Of a stretch of DNA of 52,281 nt, positions 18,319-27,533 are shown in pieces. The DNA lies in assembly GCA_946411205.1 (NCBI GenBank), contig CAMKDG010000006.1:1-52281 (forward strand), read 5' to 3'. The translations under genes and the position numbers were made by a program. The DNA is from an uncultured Desulfotomaculum sp. (GTDB lineage Bacteria > Bacillota > Desulfotomaculia > Desulfotomaculales > Desulfotomaculaceae). How positions within the stretch are numbered: position 1 is the stretch's first letter; each line of letters begins with the position of its first letter. The notes below the pieces were generated by a model, which had not been told where the DNA came from, did no database searches, and worked only from the letters and a program-made list of their open reading frames with translations.

Positions 18319-19752
18319 GTGTCCATACTTATGGAAATCAAGGATTTTGTTCAGGAATATGCCGAAACAATCTCCGATGTGTTGGAACTGGATGTGACAA
18401 TTGTTGATGAACAAGGCATACGTATTGCCGGCACCGGTCCCCATAAAGGAAGTTTACGTCAAGAGGTGCCGCATGGTTCCTTTTTTCGATCTGTACTAGC
18501 CAGTGGTAAACCGGGTGTTATTGAAGATATGAGGACGACTTTTTCTTGTAATACTTGTGCCTTGGTTGGCCATTGTAAGGAATTAGCAACCATGGGATTT
18601 CCTCTTTTTGCCCGGTCCCAGCCCATTGGTATCATCGGCATTAGTGCCTTTACTGAGGAGCAACGTCGGAAACTGATTCATACCTCGCCAAAACTATGGA
18701 ATTTTCTGAAGCATATGAGTAATCTTTTAGAAAGTAAGCTGCTTTTACTAAAACAAAATCAATATCTTCAGGACAGAGTAAAAGAAGTTTCGGCCAAGGA
18801 AGCAAATGCTTTTAGTAAAATATTGGGAGATGACCCTCATTTTAGAGAGGTTTTAGAGAAAGCAAAACAGGTAGCTTCAAGTGCATCAACGGTGCTTATT
18901 CGTGGCGAAAGTGGTACCGGTAAAGAAATGCTGGCCCGGGCCATTCATAGTGAAAGTTGTCGCTGTAGAGAACCTTTTGTTGCCATAAATTGTGCTGCCA
19001 TACCGGAAGCATTATTAGAAAGCGAGCTCTTTGGTTATGAGGCAGGTTCTTTTACTGGCGCAAATCCCAAAGGAAAGCCAGGAAAGATTGAACTAGCCCA
19101 AGGAGGAACTGTCTTTCTAGATGAAGTGGGTGATATGTCTCTAGCTTTGCAGCCCAAAATATTGCGTGTTTTGCAAGAGCGAGCTATTGATAGGGTAGGA
19201 GGCAAGAAATCAATTCAAGTGGATGTACGGATAATCGCTGCTACCAATCGTAACCTGGAAGCAAAGATGTCCTCAGGGGAATTTCGGGAAGATCTATACT
19301 ATCGTTTAAATGTTATCCCCCTTTTTTTACCACCTTTACGCAGACATGCCACCGATATACCTGTATATGTTCAGCATTTTATCATGAAATATAACCGTAT
19401 CCTTTGTAAGGAAATACGGGGGACTGATGCGGCTTTGCAGAACTGGCTGACAAGGTACCCTTGGCCAGGAAACATCCGCCAGTTGGAAAATGTTATTGAA
19501 TATATGATTAATATGAGCAATAGCGGTTATTTAAGTATCCAGGACCTTCCCGAACAGTTTCAAGAGAATAAAACTCCAGTTGCTTCTGATCAGCTACCGT
19601 TAGCCACCTTATTAGCAAATTATGAAGGGAAGCTTCTGCGGGAAAAAGTAAAGCAGGGTGCTTCTACTGTAGAAAAAAGTCAGCTAGCTTCAGAGTTAGG
19701 AATTAGTTTGGCAACTTTATATCGTAAGTTAGAGAAATATAATCTGGGTTAA
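18319..19752 (+). CDS. Sigma-54-dependent transcriptional activator
   Basis: A bacterial enhancer-binding protein, 477 residues. The N-terminal sensor domain (about 1-150, GAF/PAS-like) contains a cysteine cluster CNTCALVGHC and probably binds an effector. The central AAA+ domain has Walker A GESGTGKE, the sigma-54 contact loop as GSFTGA (usual form GAFTGA), Walker B GGTVFLDEVGDM, and the arginine region FREDLYYRLNVIPL. A Fis-type helix-turn-helix ends the protein (SQLASELGISLATLYRKLEK). The GTG start has GGAG 10 bases upstream. The next gene has a matching -24/-12 promoter, so it is the obvious target. Confidence 0.92.
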   Translation: MSILMEIKDFVQEYAETISDVLELDVTIVDEQGIRIAGTGPHKGSLRQEVPHGSFFRSVLASGKPGVIEDMRTTFSCNTCALVGHCKELATMGFPLFARSQPIGIIGISAFTEEQRRKLIHTSPKLWNFLKHMSNLLESKLLLLKQNQYLQDRVKEVSAKEANAFSKILGDDPHFREVLEKAKQVASSASTVLIRGESGTGKEMLARAIHSESCRCREPFVAINCAAIPEALLESELFGYEAGSFTGANPKGKPGKIELAQGGTVFLDEVGDMSLALQPKILRVLQERAIDRVGGKKSIQVDVRIIAATNRNLEAKMSSGEFREDLYYRLNVIPLFLPPLRRHATDIPVYVQHFIMKYNRILCKEIRGTDAALQNWLTRYPWPGNIRQLENVIEYMINMSNSGYLSIQDLPEQFQENKTPVASDQLPLATLLANYEGKLLREKVKQGASTVEKSQLASELGISLATLYRKLEKYNLG

Positions 19753-19816
19753 TAAAAATCATACCCATATTTCTCAATAAGAAGAATTTGTTTATCATTA
19801 ATGAGAAAATGGCAAA

Positions 19817-19841
19817 GGCCTGAGCCCAGGCCATTTTTTTT
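19817..19841 (+). terminator. Terminator after the sigma-54 activator gene
   Basis: A GGCCTG-agcc-CAGGCC stem is followed by A and eight T. It separates the activator gene from its likely target gene. Confidence 0.85.
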
Positions 19842-19923
19842 ACTCTGTAAGACTTTTCTTACTTCTGAGAAAAAATAGTAGGTACCTTTTTAATAAAATG
19901 CCTTCTCCATGGGCCATCAAGGT

Positions 19924-19939
19924 TGGTATAGTTCTTGCG
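19924..19939 (+). promoter_or_regulatory. Sigma-54 promoter (-24/-12) of the cysteine desulfidase-like gene
   Basis: TTGGTATAGTTCTTGCG has GG at 19925-19926 and GC at 19937-19938 with the required 10-base spacing. The -12 part TTGC is perfect. It lies about 40 bases before the GTG start and downstream of a sigma-54 activator gene. Upstream dyads around 19776-19811 could be activator sites. Confidence 0.75.
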
Positions 19940-19977
19940 TCATTATTTATCAGAAAAACCATGGGGGAGGATATATT

Positions 19978-21258
19978 GTGAAGAACAATGCTATTTTTGA
20001 AATATTGGATGCAGAACTGGTACTCGCTCTTGGCTGCACGGAACCCAGTGCAGTGGCGTATGCTGCCTCCTTGGCCCGTGAACAGGTTGCTAGTAGTTTT
20101 ATTGATCAGATAGAAGTATCTGCCAGCATTAATATCATAAAAAATGTTGCAGCGGTTACAATTCCTGGCACGGACGGATGCGGCATGGATTTAGCTGCTG
20201 CTTTGGGAGCGGTGAGTAAACATTCCTCAAAAAAGCTGGAGGTTTTGTCTGAATTGACAGCGGCAGATCACGAGCAGGCGAGAAAACTTATTCGCCAAGG
20301 GCGTGTAACGGTAGAGATTGCAGATACTCCTTATAAGGTTTATATTGCCGCGACTGTTAGAACAGATAAAGGTGAGGCCACGGTTATTTTGGCTGGCCAT
20401 CATACCCATGTGGCCAGCTTGGTGGTTAACGGGGAAGTTTTAATAGATAATTTCCCCGCAGAGGGTAGTGACTATATTACCCGTTTGGAGCAGGAACTTA
20501 CCCCAGACATAATTTGGGACTTTTGCCGAGAGACAGAACTAAGTAAACTTGAGGTGATTAAACAGCTAATCAAGGTCAATACACGGCTTGGTCAAGAGGG
20601 CTTAAAGCATCCTTATGGGCTGGCAGTTGGCCGAAGCATTCTCAATGGTATAAAAGATGGTTTTTACGTAAATGATCTATGTTCTTATGCGATGGCTTTG
20701 ACGGCTGCAGGTTCAGATGCTCGGATGGCAGGATGTACTTTACCGGCTTATGCCAATTCGGGTAGCGGCAATCAGGGGATTCAATCCTCGCTGCCTATCG
20801 TAGCCATTGCTCAAAAATTGCATAAAGACGAAGAATCAACGATTCGTGCCGTTGCTTTGAGTTGTTTGATTACTATTTATATTAAAGCTTCCTTTGGACG
20901 TCTATCCGCCCTATGTGGTGCAACTGTCGCTGCTACTGGTTCAAGCTGTGGTATTGTGTATCTGCTTGGAGGTAACTTGGCACAAGTCAAATTTACCATT
21001 CAGAATATGTTGGGCAATGTGACAGGTATGCTATGCGACGGGGCTAAATCGGGCTGTGCCTTGAAGATTGCCACCTGTACGTCTGCTGCAGTACAATCAG
21101 CACTCTTAGCATTACAAAACGTCACCATCCGGGCTACCGATGGCATTATTGAGGAGAAGGCAGAGCATACGGTAGATAATCTGGGTAAACTCTCCAGACT
21201 TAGTTCTACTTCAGCGGATAGGGCAATTTTGGAGATTATACTGAATAAAAATATGTAA
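19978..21258 (+). CDS. L-cysteine desulfidase family protein (CyuA/YhaM, UPF0597)
   Basis: A 426-residue member of the serine dehydratase-like alpha family that includes archaeal and E. coli L-cysteine desulfidases. These are [4Fe-4S] enzymes degrading L-cysteine to pyruvate, ammonia and sulfide. The family signatures are present: LALGCTEPSAVAYAASLA near the N-terminus, SASINIIKNVAAVTIPGTDG, ANSGSGNQGIQSSLPIVAIA, and the cysteine-rich MLCDGAKSGCALKIATCTSA. The GTG at 19978 has GGGGGAGG 7 bases upstream. An upstream ATG at 19909 would place the sigma-54 promoter inside the coding region and is rejected. Regulation by the adjacent activator is very likely. Other members may act on related amino acids. 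Confidence 0.85.
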   Translation: MKNNAIFEILDAELVLALGCTEPSAVAYAASLAREQVASSFIDQIEVSASINIIKNVAAVTIPGTDGCGMDLAAALGAVSKHSSKKLEVLSELTAADHEQARKLIRQGRVTVEIADTPYKVYIAATVRTDKGEATVILAGHHTHVASLVVNGEVLIDNFPAEGSDYITRLEQELTPDIIWDFCRETELSKLEVIKQLIKVNTRLGQEGLKHPYGLAVGRSILNGIKDGFYVNDLCSYAMALTAAGSDARMAGCTLPAYANSGSGNQGIQSSLPIVAIAQKLHKDEESTIRAVALSCLITIYIKASFGRLSALCGATVAATGSSCGIVYLLGGNLAQVKFTIQNMLGNVTGMLCDGAKSGCALKIATCTSAAVQSALLALQNVTIRATDGIIEEKAEHTVDNLGKLSRLSSTSADRAILEIILNKNM

Positions 21259-21424
21259 AGAGATTTCAATTTTAGAAATGAGCTGTTTCTTAACCAGCTA
21301 TGTCGAATAAAAAACAGATTACTACTATATGATAAAAATTATTAGCGATTCCTTTGCAACCTCCTTTACTTAATTAAATTACTTCTTTATAATTAAGCAA
21401 ATTTTCTAAGGAGTTGCTTAAAAC

Positions 21425-22303
21425 ATGTCATCTAAAGAAGATGTAAATAAAATAAATACTTTGCCTACTTATGAGGATTTTGAAGAGGAACCGGAAGGTA
21501 GAATTTTAGGTCCTTTTTCTCGAATTGCTAAAGGCGGTATTATAATTGGTGAGGATTCAGAGGTCTTTGTGCCTGAAATTTGGGTGAGAAGACTGGGAAT
21601 AGAGCACGGTGATTGGCTGGCGGCTGATCCTTTGGGAATTCTTGATGAGAGTATGTTGTATGAATTTACCGTTATAGAGCGTAGAAACAAAAAAACCCCT
21701 TGTAAACGAGTGGCGGTGATAGCAGCTTTGTTATATCATGCCGGAGAATGGATGGTCTACAACCCGGAAGAGGAAACCACCATTACTCTAAATTCCCGGG
21801 AAGTGACAGCCTTAAGGCTTCGGGAAGGGCGGCTTGTAGAAGTCGCTTATATGCAGGGCGAAATCGACAAAGCCCGGATTGCTTGGGTATTCGATGAAGA
21901 AACGCTGGATCAGGTGACTGGCAACAAAGCAAAACAGCGAATTCAAAAAGCAAAACCACTCCTCGATGTTGCCGATCCTCTTTTAGAAGGACGCAAAATC
22001 TTAGTAGTTGGGGCTGACTTATATAAAGATTCCTTTCAACGCATGTTTGAACGAAGAGGAGCAACGTTTTCCTGGGAATCTGGGTTTCAGGGCGGTACTG
22101 GACGTAACATCGAGTCTAAAGTTCGAAATGCAGATGTGGTAGTAATTGTCACAGAAATGATGTCTCATCGTTTACCCGATGTAGAAGCGATGTGTAAACG
22201 TCACCGGAAGCCCTTTGTCTATGCGCCTTCCAAGGGCTCTACTGGGGCTATCCGAGAGGTACAACAAAAACTGCATGCAATTTATCATAGAAAGGGAAAA
22301 TAA
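21425..22303 (+). CDS. DUF2325 domain protein
   Basis: A 292-residue soluble protein of unknown function found in many spore-forming Firmicutes. The N-terminal 160 residues contain an AbrB/SpoVT-like-looking stretch (SEVFVPEIWVRRLGIEHGDW), which is only a visual resemblance. The C-terminal DUF2325 domain (about 190-290) is Rossmann-like: ILVVGADLYKDSFQRMFERR, then NADVVVIVTEMMSHRLPDVE, and CKRHRKPFVYAPSKGSTGAI. AAGGAG precedes the start. Monocistronic by spacing. Confidence 0.75.
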   Translation: MSSKEDVNKINTLPTYEDFEEEPEGRILGPFSRIAKGGIIIGEDSEVFVPEIWVRRLGIEHGDWLAADPLGILDESMLYEFTVIERRNKKTPCKRVAVIAALLYHAGEWMVYNPEEETTITLNSREVTALRLREGRLVEVAYMQGEIDKARIAWVFDEETLDQVTGNKAKQRIQKAKPLLDVADPLLEGRKILVVGADLYKDSFQRMFERRGATFSWESGFQGGTGRNIESKVRNADVVVIVTEMMSHRLPDVEAMCKRHRKPFVYAPSKGSTGAIREVQQKLHAIYHRKGK

Positions 22304-22382
22304 AGCATTATTCCCAAGTGATATCTTAAATATTTTTCTCTGTAAAAGCAATTATTTCATTAGTTCAAAGAAAAGAAATCTG

Positions 22383-22423
22383 CAAAAGCGCAGCAAGGGG
22401 GCTTATCCCTGGTTGCGCTTTTG
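22383..22423 (+). terminator. Terminator after the DUF2325 gene
   Basis: A long stem: CAAAAGCGCA and CAAGGG pair with CCCT and TTGCGCTTTTG (one unpaired G), ending in a T-rich tail. Confidence 0.75.
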
Positions 22424-22439
22424 TGATTTGCACAAAGGC

Positions 22440-22485
22440 AAACTAAGCCTCCACCGGTGTTGAAAATTTGGGGGGCTTAGTTTTT
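22440..22485 (+). terminator. Second terminator-like hairpin
   Basis: AAACTAAGCCTCC pairs with GGGGGGCTTAGTTT over an 18-20 base loop, followed by TTTTT. It is in tandem with the previous terminator. Confidence 0.65.
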
Positions 22486-22686
22486 CTAATCAAAGGTGGA
22501 CGATTCGTTACCCATGCAATAATAACAATTTCTTTACCATCTACAAGTGCTTTGTGACTACCGATATTAGCATGATACTTATAAGTGTAAACAAAAGTTT
22601 AAATATGCTTACATAGCAGGAATTTTAAAAGTAATAAACGAACAATTGACAGAATATAAATAACATTTTCAAAGGAGAAAGATAGC

Positions 22687-24789
22687 TTGTTTAACAGTTC
22701 AATCTTATTGGAAAAAATCTTTAACAATGCGCATACGGCAATGGCTATTCTTGATAGAAACTTTAATTTTATAAAAGTTAACGAATTATATGCTAAGGTG
22801 GATAATCGTTCAGTAGATGACTTTCCGGGTTATAACCACTTTACATATTATCCTAATGATGATGCTAAAGCTATCTTCGAGCAGGTTGTACAGACGAAAC
22901 AAACGTATCAAATTTTTAACAGTCCCTTTATCTACTTTCACAATCCCGAAAGGGGTCTTAGCTACTGGAATTGGACATTGGAACCGATTATCAATGATCA
23001 GAATGAAGTGGAACTATTAATTCTAACGCTTGCTGATAGTACGGAGAAGCGGCGAAAGGAGCTTCAATTAGAGCAACTTTTTGAACTATCGCATGATTTG
23101 CTCTGTATAGTAGACTATAATTTTGTGATAAAACATATTAATCAGGCTTTTAAAACAACTTTAGGATATGAAAAAAATGAAGTGATTGGCACTAAGATCT
23201 TACGTTACATGCATTCAGAAGATCTTAAATCTTTACAAAAGGACTCTGTTCAATTATTGCAAAATACACCCAATATTAAATTTGTTATTCGTTGCTGTAA
23301 TAAAAAGGGGCTCTATAAATGGATTGAATGGACGAACGTTTTAATCCCAGACCAAGAGGTACTTTATTATGTTGGCCGGGATATTACCATCAGAAAACAG
23401 ATGGAAGGAAGAATTGAGAAATCAAACAAGCGAATAAACAGAATCCTGGAAAGCATCAGTGATAGCTTTTATACCTTGGATAATGATTGGAATTTTACTT
23501 ATCTTAACAAAGTTGCACGAGAAGATTATCCTGAAGTTGCAGTCGGCCAAAATATATGGGAAGTGTTCCCCAAACTAGTTGGGACTAAATATTATGAACA
23601 ATACCACCAAGCAAAAAGTACCGGAAAACCAGGCAGATTTGAAAGTTTCGCACCCTATGCCGAGAAATGGTTAAAAGTAAGCATGTACCCCTCCCAGGAT
23701 GGTTTAGCTGTTTATCTTATGGATATAACGGATAGAAAAAGAGCTGAAGAAAAAAAGGAACTTGAACACCAACGCCTGATTCTATTAATCAACGGCATGC
23801 CGCAATTAGTTTACATACTGGCACCGGATTACTCCATACGGTTAGCGAATAGTAAGTTTAAAGAAGTATTTGGTAATACAGAAAACAGACCTTGTTATGA
23901 AATATTCTTTGCCCGGGAGGAACCTTGCGAGGAATGCCCCACGACCAAGGTATTTAATAATCAAGTTTCAAATTATTGGGAAGCTACCTTTAGTAATGGT
24001 ATGAACTATGGAATTTATGAAAATCCTTTTTTTGATCTTGATGGTACACCTTTGGTTGTAAAAATAGCCGTAGACGTAACGGAAAGAAAAAACACCCAAC
24101 AAGAAATCGCACGTTTAGATAGGTTAAATATGATTGGTAAAATGGCTGCCGGTATTGGGCATGAGGTAAGGAACCCAATGACAACAGTACGCGGTTTTCT
24201 TCAGATGCTTAGTAGAAAGCCAAAATTTGCTGAGGAGAAGGATTATTTTGACCTAATGATCAGTGAACTAGACCGGGCTAATTCAATTATTACGGATTTC
24301 TTATCTTTAGCCAAATGCAAGCCTTGTGAATTGGCTAAGCATAACTTAAACTGCATCATCAATGAACTCTTTCCATTACTGCAGGCCGATGCTTTGAATA
24401 TGGATAAGAATATTTTAGTGGAACTAGATAGCGTTCCGGATAATTTTCTTAACAAAAAAGAAATACGACAATTAATCCTTAATCTAATAAGAAATGGCTT
24501 AGAGGCAACGTCTCCGGGAGGCTCCATTTTAATCAAAACCTATACCCTTGAGCAGAAAATTGTCTTAGCAATTAGCGACGAAGGGCATGGGATTGATGCT
24601 TCTATACTAAATAATCTAGGTACTCCGTTCCTAACTACGAAGGAAAATGGTACAGGATTAGGATTAGCTACTTGTTACAGTATTGCGGAACGGAATAATG
24701 CCAAAATTGATGTTGATACTAGTTCAGCAGGAACAACGTTTTATGTAAAATTTAAATTAACAAATAGCTCCTACTTTACTGTCCCTTGA
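22687..24789 (+). CDS. Multi-PAS sensor histidine kinase
   Basis: A 700-residue cytoplasmic histidine kinase without membrane segments. Four PAS domains fill the first two thirds (about 8-115, 122-240, 250-350, 362-467). The fourth carries the cysteine motif CYEIFFAREEPCEEC, known from PAS domains that may bind metal or sense redox. The HisKA domain has the phosphoacceptor His492 in GIGHEVRNPMTTVRGFLQML, a form typical of Bacillus sporulation kinases. HATPase_c follows with N box LNLIRNGLEATS, G1 DEGHGID and G2 ENGTGLGLAT. The TTG start has AAAGGAG upstream. No response regulator is adjacent, so an orphan kinase feeding Spo0F/Spo0A is a reasonable inference. Confidence 0.9.
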   Translation: MFNSSILLEKIFNNAHTAMAILDRNFNFIKVNELYAKVDNRSVDDFPGYNHFTYYPNDDAKAIFEQVVQTKQTYQIFNSPFIYFHNPERGLSYWNWTLEPIINDQNEVELLILTLADSTEKRRKELQLEQLFELSHDLLCIVDYNFVIKHINQAFKTTLGYEKNEVIGTKILRYMHSEDLKSLQKDSVQLLQNTPNIKFVIRCCNKKGLYKWIEWTNVLIPDQEVLYYVGRDITIRKQMEGRIEKSNKRINRILESISDSFYTLDNDWNFTYLNKVAREDYPEVAVGQNIWEVFPKLVGTKYYEQYHQAKSTGKPGRFESFAPYAEKWLKVSMYPSQDGLAVYLMDITDRKRAEEKKELEHQRLILLINGMPQLVYILAPDYSIRLANSKFKEVFGNTENRPCYEIFFAREEPCEECPTTKVFNNQVSNYWEATFSNGMNYGIYENPFFDLDGTPLVVKIAVDVTERKNTQQEIARLDRLNMIGKMAAGIGHEVRNPMTTVRGFLQMLSRKPKFAEEKDYFDLMISELDRANSIITDFLSLAKCKPCELAKHNLNCIINELFPLLQADALNMDKNILVELDSVPDNFLNKKEIRQLILNLIRNGLEATSPGGSILIKTYTLEQKIVLAISDEGHGIDASILNNLGTPFLTTKENGTGLGLATCYSIAERNNAKIDVDTSSAGTTFYVKFKLTNSSYFTVP

Positions 24790-24929
24790 CAATAATAAGG
24801 GGCTGTTCTTTATAATTAGAAGATTTTCGCTTTAATCTAAAAGTTTAAACAATGAGCGAAAGTATAGAAAAATAATGAACATTGACTTATACTTTATATG
24901 TCTTAATAAAGCCTTAGAGGGTGACTTAT

Positions 24930-25586
24930 GTGGAGTGGGATATTTTTAACATCATCGCCATCATTGCCTTTGCCTTTAGTGGTGCCATTGTGGCTTTGGA
25001 GGAAAAGTACGATATTTTTGGCGTATATGTCTTGGGATTAGCGGCCTCCTTTGGCGGTGGTATCATTCGTAATGTTCTTATCGGGGTCCCGGTAATTCCT
25101 TTATGGGAACAAGGAATGTTACTGAAAACGGCTTTAATCTCCATTACCATTATTTACATTCTACCGAAGAGATGGCTTAAATCCTGGAACCGTTGGAATG
25201 ACTTTTTTGATGCCATCGGTTTAGCCGCCTTTACCATTCAAGGGGCACTCTATGGCATCGCCTTAAAACTTCCTCCGGGTGGAATTCTCCTATGCTCGGT
25301 GGTTACTGGCATTGGCGGTGGAATATTGAGGGATGTCCTGGCCCGGCGTAGACCGATGGTTTTGCACCAAGAGATTTATGCTGTATGGGCCATGTTTGCA
25401 GGGTTAATGCTGGGTTTTGGTTTTATTCAAAATGATAATCCGGTACAGTTGTATCTACTGTTCTTAGCTACTACCCTGTTACGCATTTTTTCTATTATCT
25501 ATAAATGGCATCTTAGAATAAGGAACATGGAAAACACCATTCGCATACCCATTGTGCAAGAAAATTCGAAACAAGTTGATGGTTAG
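24930..25586 (+). CDS. TRIC-like membrane protein (UPF0126, YicG family)
   Basis: A 218-residue protein with seven predicted membrane helices arranged as two homologous halves: FGGGIIRNVLIG in the first and GIGGGILRDVLARRRP in the second. Bacterial members of this fold resemble trimeric intracellular cation channels; the natural ion and role in this organism are unknown. The GTG at 24930 is preferred over the GTG at 24921 because the ribosome binding sequence GAGGGTGA overlaps the latter. A shared bidirectional terminator separates it from the convergent khtU-like gene. Confidence 0.85.
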   Translation: MEWDIFNIIAIIAFAFSGAIVALEEKYDIFGVYVLGLAASFGGGIIRNVLIGVPVIPLWEQGMLLKTALISITIIYILPKRWLKSWNRWNDFFDAIGLAAFTIQGALYGIALKLPPGGILLCSVVTGIGGGILRDVLARRRPMVLHQEIYAVWAMFAGLMLGFGFIQNDNPVQLYLLFLATTLLRIFSIIYKWHLRIRNMENTIRIPIVQENSKQVDG

Positions 25587-25589
25587 ATA

Positions 25590-25637
25590 AAATATGACAA
25601 GCGGACATCTCCTGTAAGAGGTCCGCTTGTCATATTT
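25590..25637. terminator. Bidirectional terminator between TRIC-like and khtU-like genes
   Basis: A perfect 17-bp inverted repeat (25590-25606 with 25621-25637) starts with AAA and ends with TTT, so it can work on both strands between convergent genes. The right arm overlaps the last bases of the khtU-like stop codon region. Confidence 0.85.
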
Positions 25638-26868
25638 AGCTTTCCATAGCTTGTTTCTTTGGTTTTCTCTCTTTAATCGCAGGCCATTTAAAAACCATGG
25701 CCAATTTACTATAAATCCATTTGGATTCTTTGGTTAATAGTGGACCAAGGATAGCCAGCAGCAGTACATAGAGTGCTGCAAAGGGTTGTAGCAGGGGCAG
25801 TAAGCCGCCTGCCTTGGCCAGATTGGCTAGAATAATGGAGAATTCACCCCGTGATGTAATGGTTAAACCTATATTCGTAGAGCCGTAATAGGAGTACCCT
25901 GCTTTACGACCGGCTACGACACCGGCGATAAAATTGCCCAATATGGTCACCAGAACCGCAAGCAGGGCAGGCCAGATAGCGCCACCCAGTGAAGTGGGGT
26001 CTATACTCAAACCAAAGCTAAAGAAAAAGAGAGCACCAAAAAAATCCCGGAAGGGGACTACAATATGCTCGAGGCGTTCTAAATGATCTGTCTCGGCCAG
26101 CACCAATCCCACCAGCAAAGCACCGATTGCTTCCGCCACATGAATGGTTTCAGAAAAACCTGCTACTACGGTAAGCAGGGCAAAGACAATCAACATAAAA
26201 ATTTCATCCGAAGGAACATCCAACAGCCGATTAATCCTGGGCGCTAGCTTTCGCCCAATAAGAATAAAGCCCAGCATAAACCCAAGGGAGATACCTGCGG
26301 CTTTCAGGGCCCCTAAGGGAGAACTGGAACCCGTTAGTATCAAACCAGAGAGCACGGAAAGATAAACGGCCACGAATACATCCTGGTAAAGCATCAAGCC
26401 CAGAATCATCTCTGTCTCTGCTCTGACAGTTCTTTTTAAATCAACCAAAACTTTGGCTACAATAGCACTGGAAGAGATAGAAATGATACCGGCCACCACT
26501 AAGGCTTCCCGCAGTGGCCAACCCCACAAAAAAGGCAGGGCCATACCCAAGGAAAAGTTGATCAGCATATAGGTGCTACCACCCAAAAAGATGGATTTAC
26601 CTGCCTTTAATAAACGACCAACGGAAAATTCCAGTCCCAGGTAGAACAGCAGGAAAAGGATACCCAAACGTCCCATGAACTGTATTAGGGGTGCGCTTTG
26701 AATAAAGCGAAAATCAAGCACGCCCCAAACCGGTGCATGAGGGCCAACAACCATGCCGGCCAGGATTAGAAAGGGTACGATGGAAATTCGCAAGCGGGCT
26801 GCCAGAAGGCCGGCCGCCGCCACGACCACCAAGGCTAAGCCAATTTCAAATAATATATGACCCTCCAT
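25636..26868 (-). CDS. khtU: CPA2-family K+/H+ antiporter, KhtU-like
   Basis: A 410-residue membrane protein with about 12-13 helices, of the Kef/CPA2 family and truncated after the transport domain with no C-terminal RCK. Recognisable stretches are GLEFSVGRLLKAGKSIFLGG, ISSSAIVAKVLVDLKRT and TITSRGEFSIILANLAKAGG. In Bacillus the membrane part KhtU is gated by a separate soluble subunit KhtT, whose homologue is the gene immediately upstream (2-base gap). The pair would export K+ or NH4+ in exchange for protons under alkaline or electrophile stress. GGGAG precedes the ATG. Confidence 0.88.
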   Translation of the reverse strand: MEGHILFEIGLALVVVAAAGLLAARLRISIVPFLILAGMVVGPHAPVWGVLDFRFIQSAPLIQFMGRLGILFLLFYLGLEFSVGRLLKAGKSIFLGGSTYMLINFSLGMALPFLWGWPLREALVVAGIISISSSAIVAKVLVDLKRTVRAETEMILGLMLYQDVFVAVYLSVLSGLILTGSSSPLGALKAAGISLGFMLGFILIGRKLAPRINRLLDVPSDEIFMLIVFALLTVVAGFSETIHVAEAIGALLVGLVLAETDHLERLEHIVVPFRDFFGALFFFSFGLSIDPTSLGGAIWPALLAVLVTILGNFIAGVVAGRKAGYSYYGSTNIGLTITSRGEFSIILANLAKAGGLLPLLQPFAALYVLLLAILGPLLTKESKWIYSKLAMVFKWPAIKERKPKKQAMES

Positions 26869-26870
26869 GG

Positions 26871-27365
26871 TTACAAACTCCCATGCAGGATGAGCTCTTT
26901 ACAACTCTTAACCTGTTTCCGATCACCAATAACTACCAGCGTTGCTCCTTCTGGTATCACCTGATCTGGCCCCGGGTTAACAATTCTTTTGTCCTTCTTA
27001 ATGATAGCAATGATCATTGCTCCGGTTTTTTTGCGAATGTGCAACTCACCAATGTTTTTGCCAATGGCTTTAGCTCCGCTCTCAACCTTATACCATTCAA
27101 ATACCATGTCATCAAAGGCTACATCTACAGACTCCAGTGCTTTTGGCATATAGGCCATACCGCCGATAATACCACTAACACGGCGAGCCTCGGTATCATC
27201 TAATGTCACCATCGAGATACTTTCCTCTGGATCGTCATTATCAAAGTGGTGAATTTCCCGACGGCCATCATCATGTACGATAATGACGAGTTTATCCCCA
27301 CTGCGGGCATTAACTTGAAATTTTCTGCCAATACCCGGAAGATCTATTTCCTTAATTAAGGACAT
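26871..27365 (-). CDS. khtT: Regulatory subunit KhtT-like, with RCK_C (TrkA-C) domain
   Basis: A 164-residue soluble protein. The N-terminal half (IGRKFQVNARSGDKLVIIVH, DDGRREIHHFD) is the KhtT N-domain; the C-terminal half is an RCK_C/TrkA-C domain (GKNIGELHIRKKTGAMIIAI, VIPEGATLVVIGDRKQVKSC). In Bacillus the RCK_C domain of KhtT binds c-di-AMP and controls KhtU. Whether this homologue does so is inference. It is the first gene of the two-gene operon, with AAGGAG before the ATG. Confidence 0.88.
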   Translation of the reverse strand: MSLIKEIDLPGIGRKFQVNARSGDKLVIIVHDDGRREIHHFDNDDPEESISMVTLDDTEARRVSGIIGGMAYMPKALESVDVAFDDMVFEWYKVESGAKAIGKNIGELHIRKKTGAMIIAIIKKDKRIVNPGPDQVIPEGATLVVIGDRKQVKSCKELILHGSL

Positions 27366-27533
27366 TTTGCCAACTCCTTGCTTGTCTTTTGTTGGTTATT
27401 TTAACATATTTTCCTTATTAGGCCAATGTGCCACGTCAATGGAGCAGGAGCAATTTCAACCTTTTTTTTGATTGTTGAAAACATTTATATTTCCGGTTTT
27501 TAAGGACAAAATAATCCCTGTGAGGTGATAAAC

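Larger units (their letters stand above)
22304..22686. other. Intergenic region with two terminator-like hairpins
   Basis: Two hairpins lie in series (22383-22423 and 22440-22485), followed by AT-rich sequence leading to the sensor-kinase gene. A TTGACA occurs at about 22646 but no well-spaced -10 is convincing. No gene was seen. Confidence 0.5.

Noticed and set aside
19909-19977. N-terminal extension of the cysteine desulfidase-like protein
   Set aside because: The extension covers the -24/-12 promoter and the ribosome binding site of the GTG at 19978; family proteins begin near that GTG.
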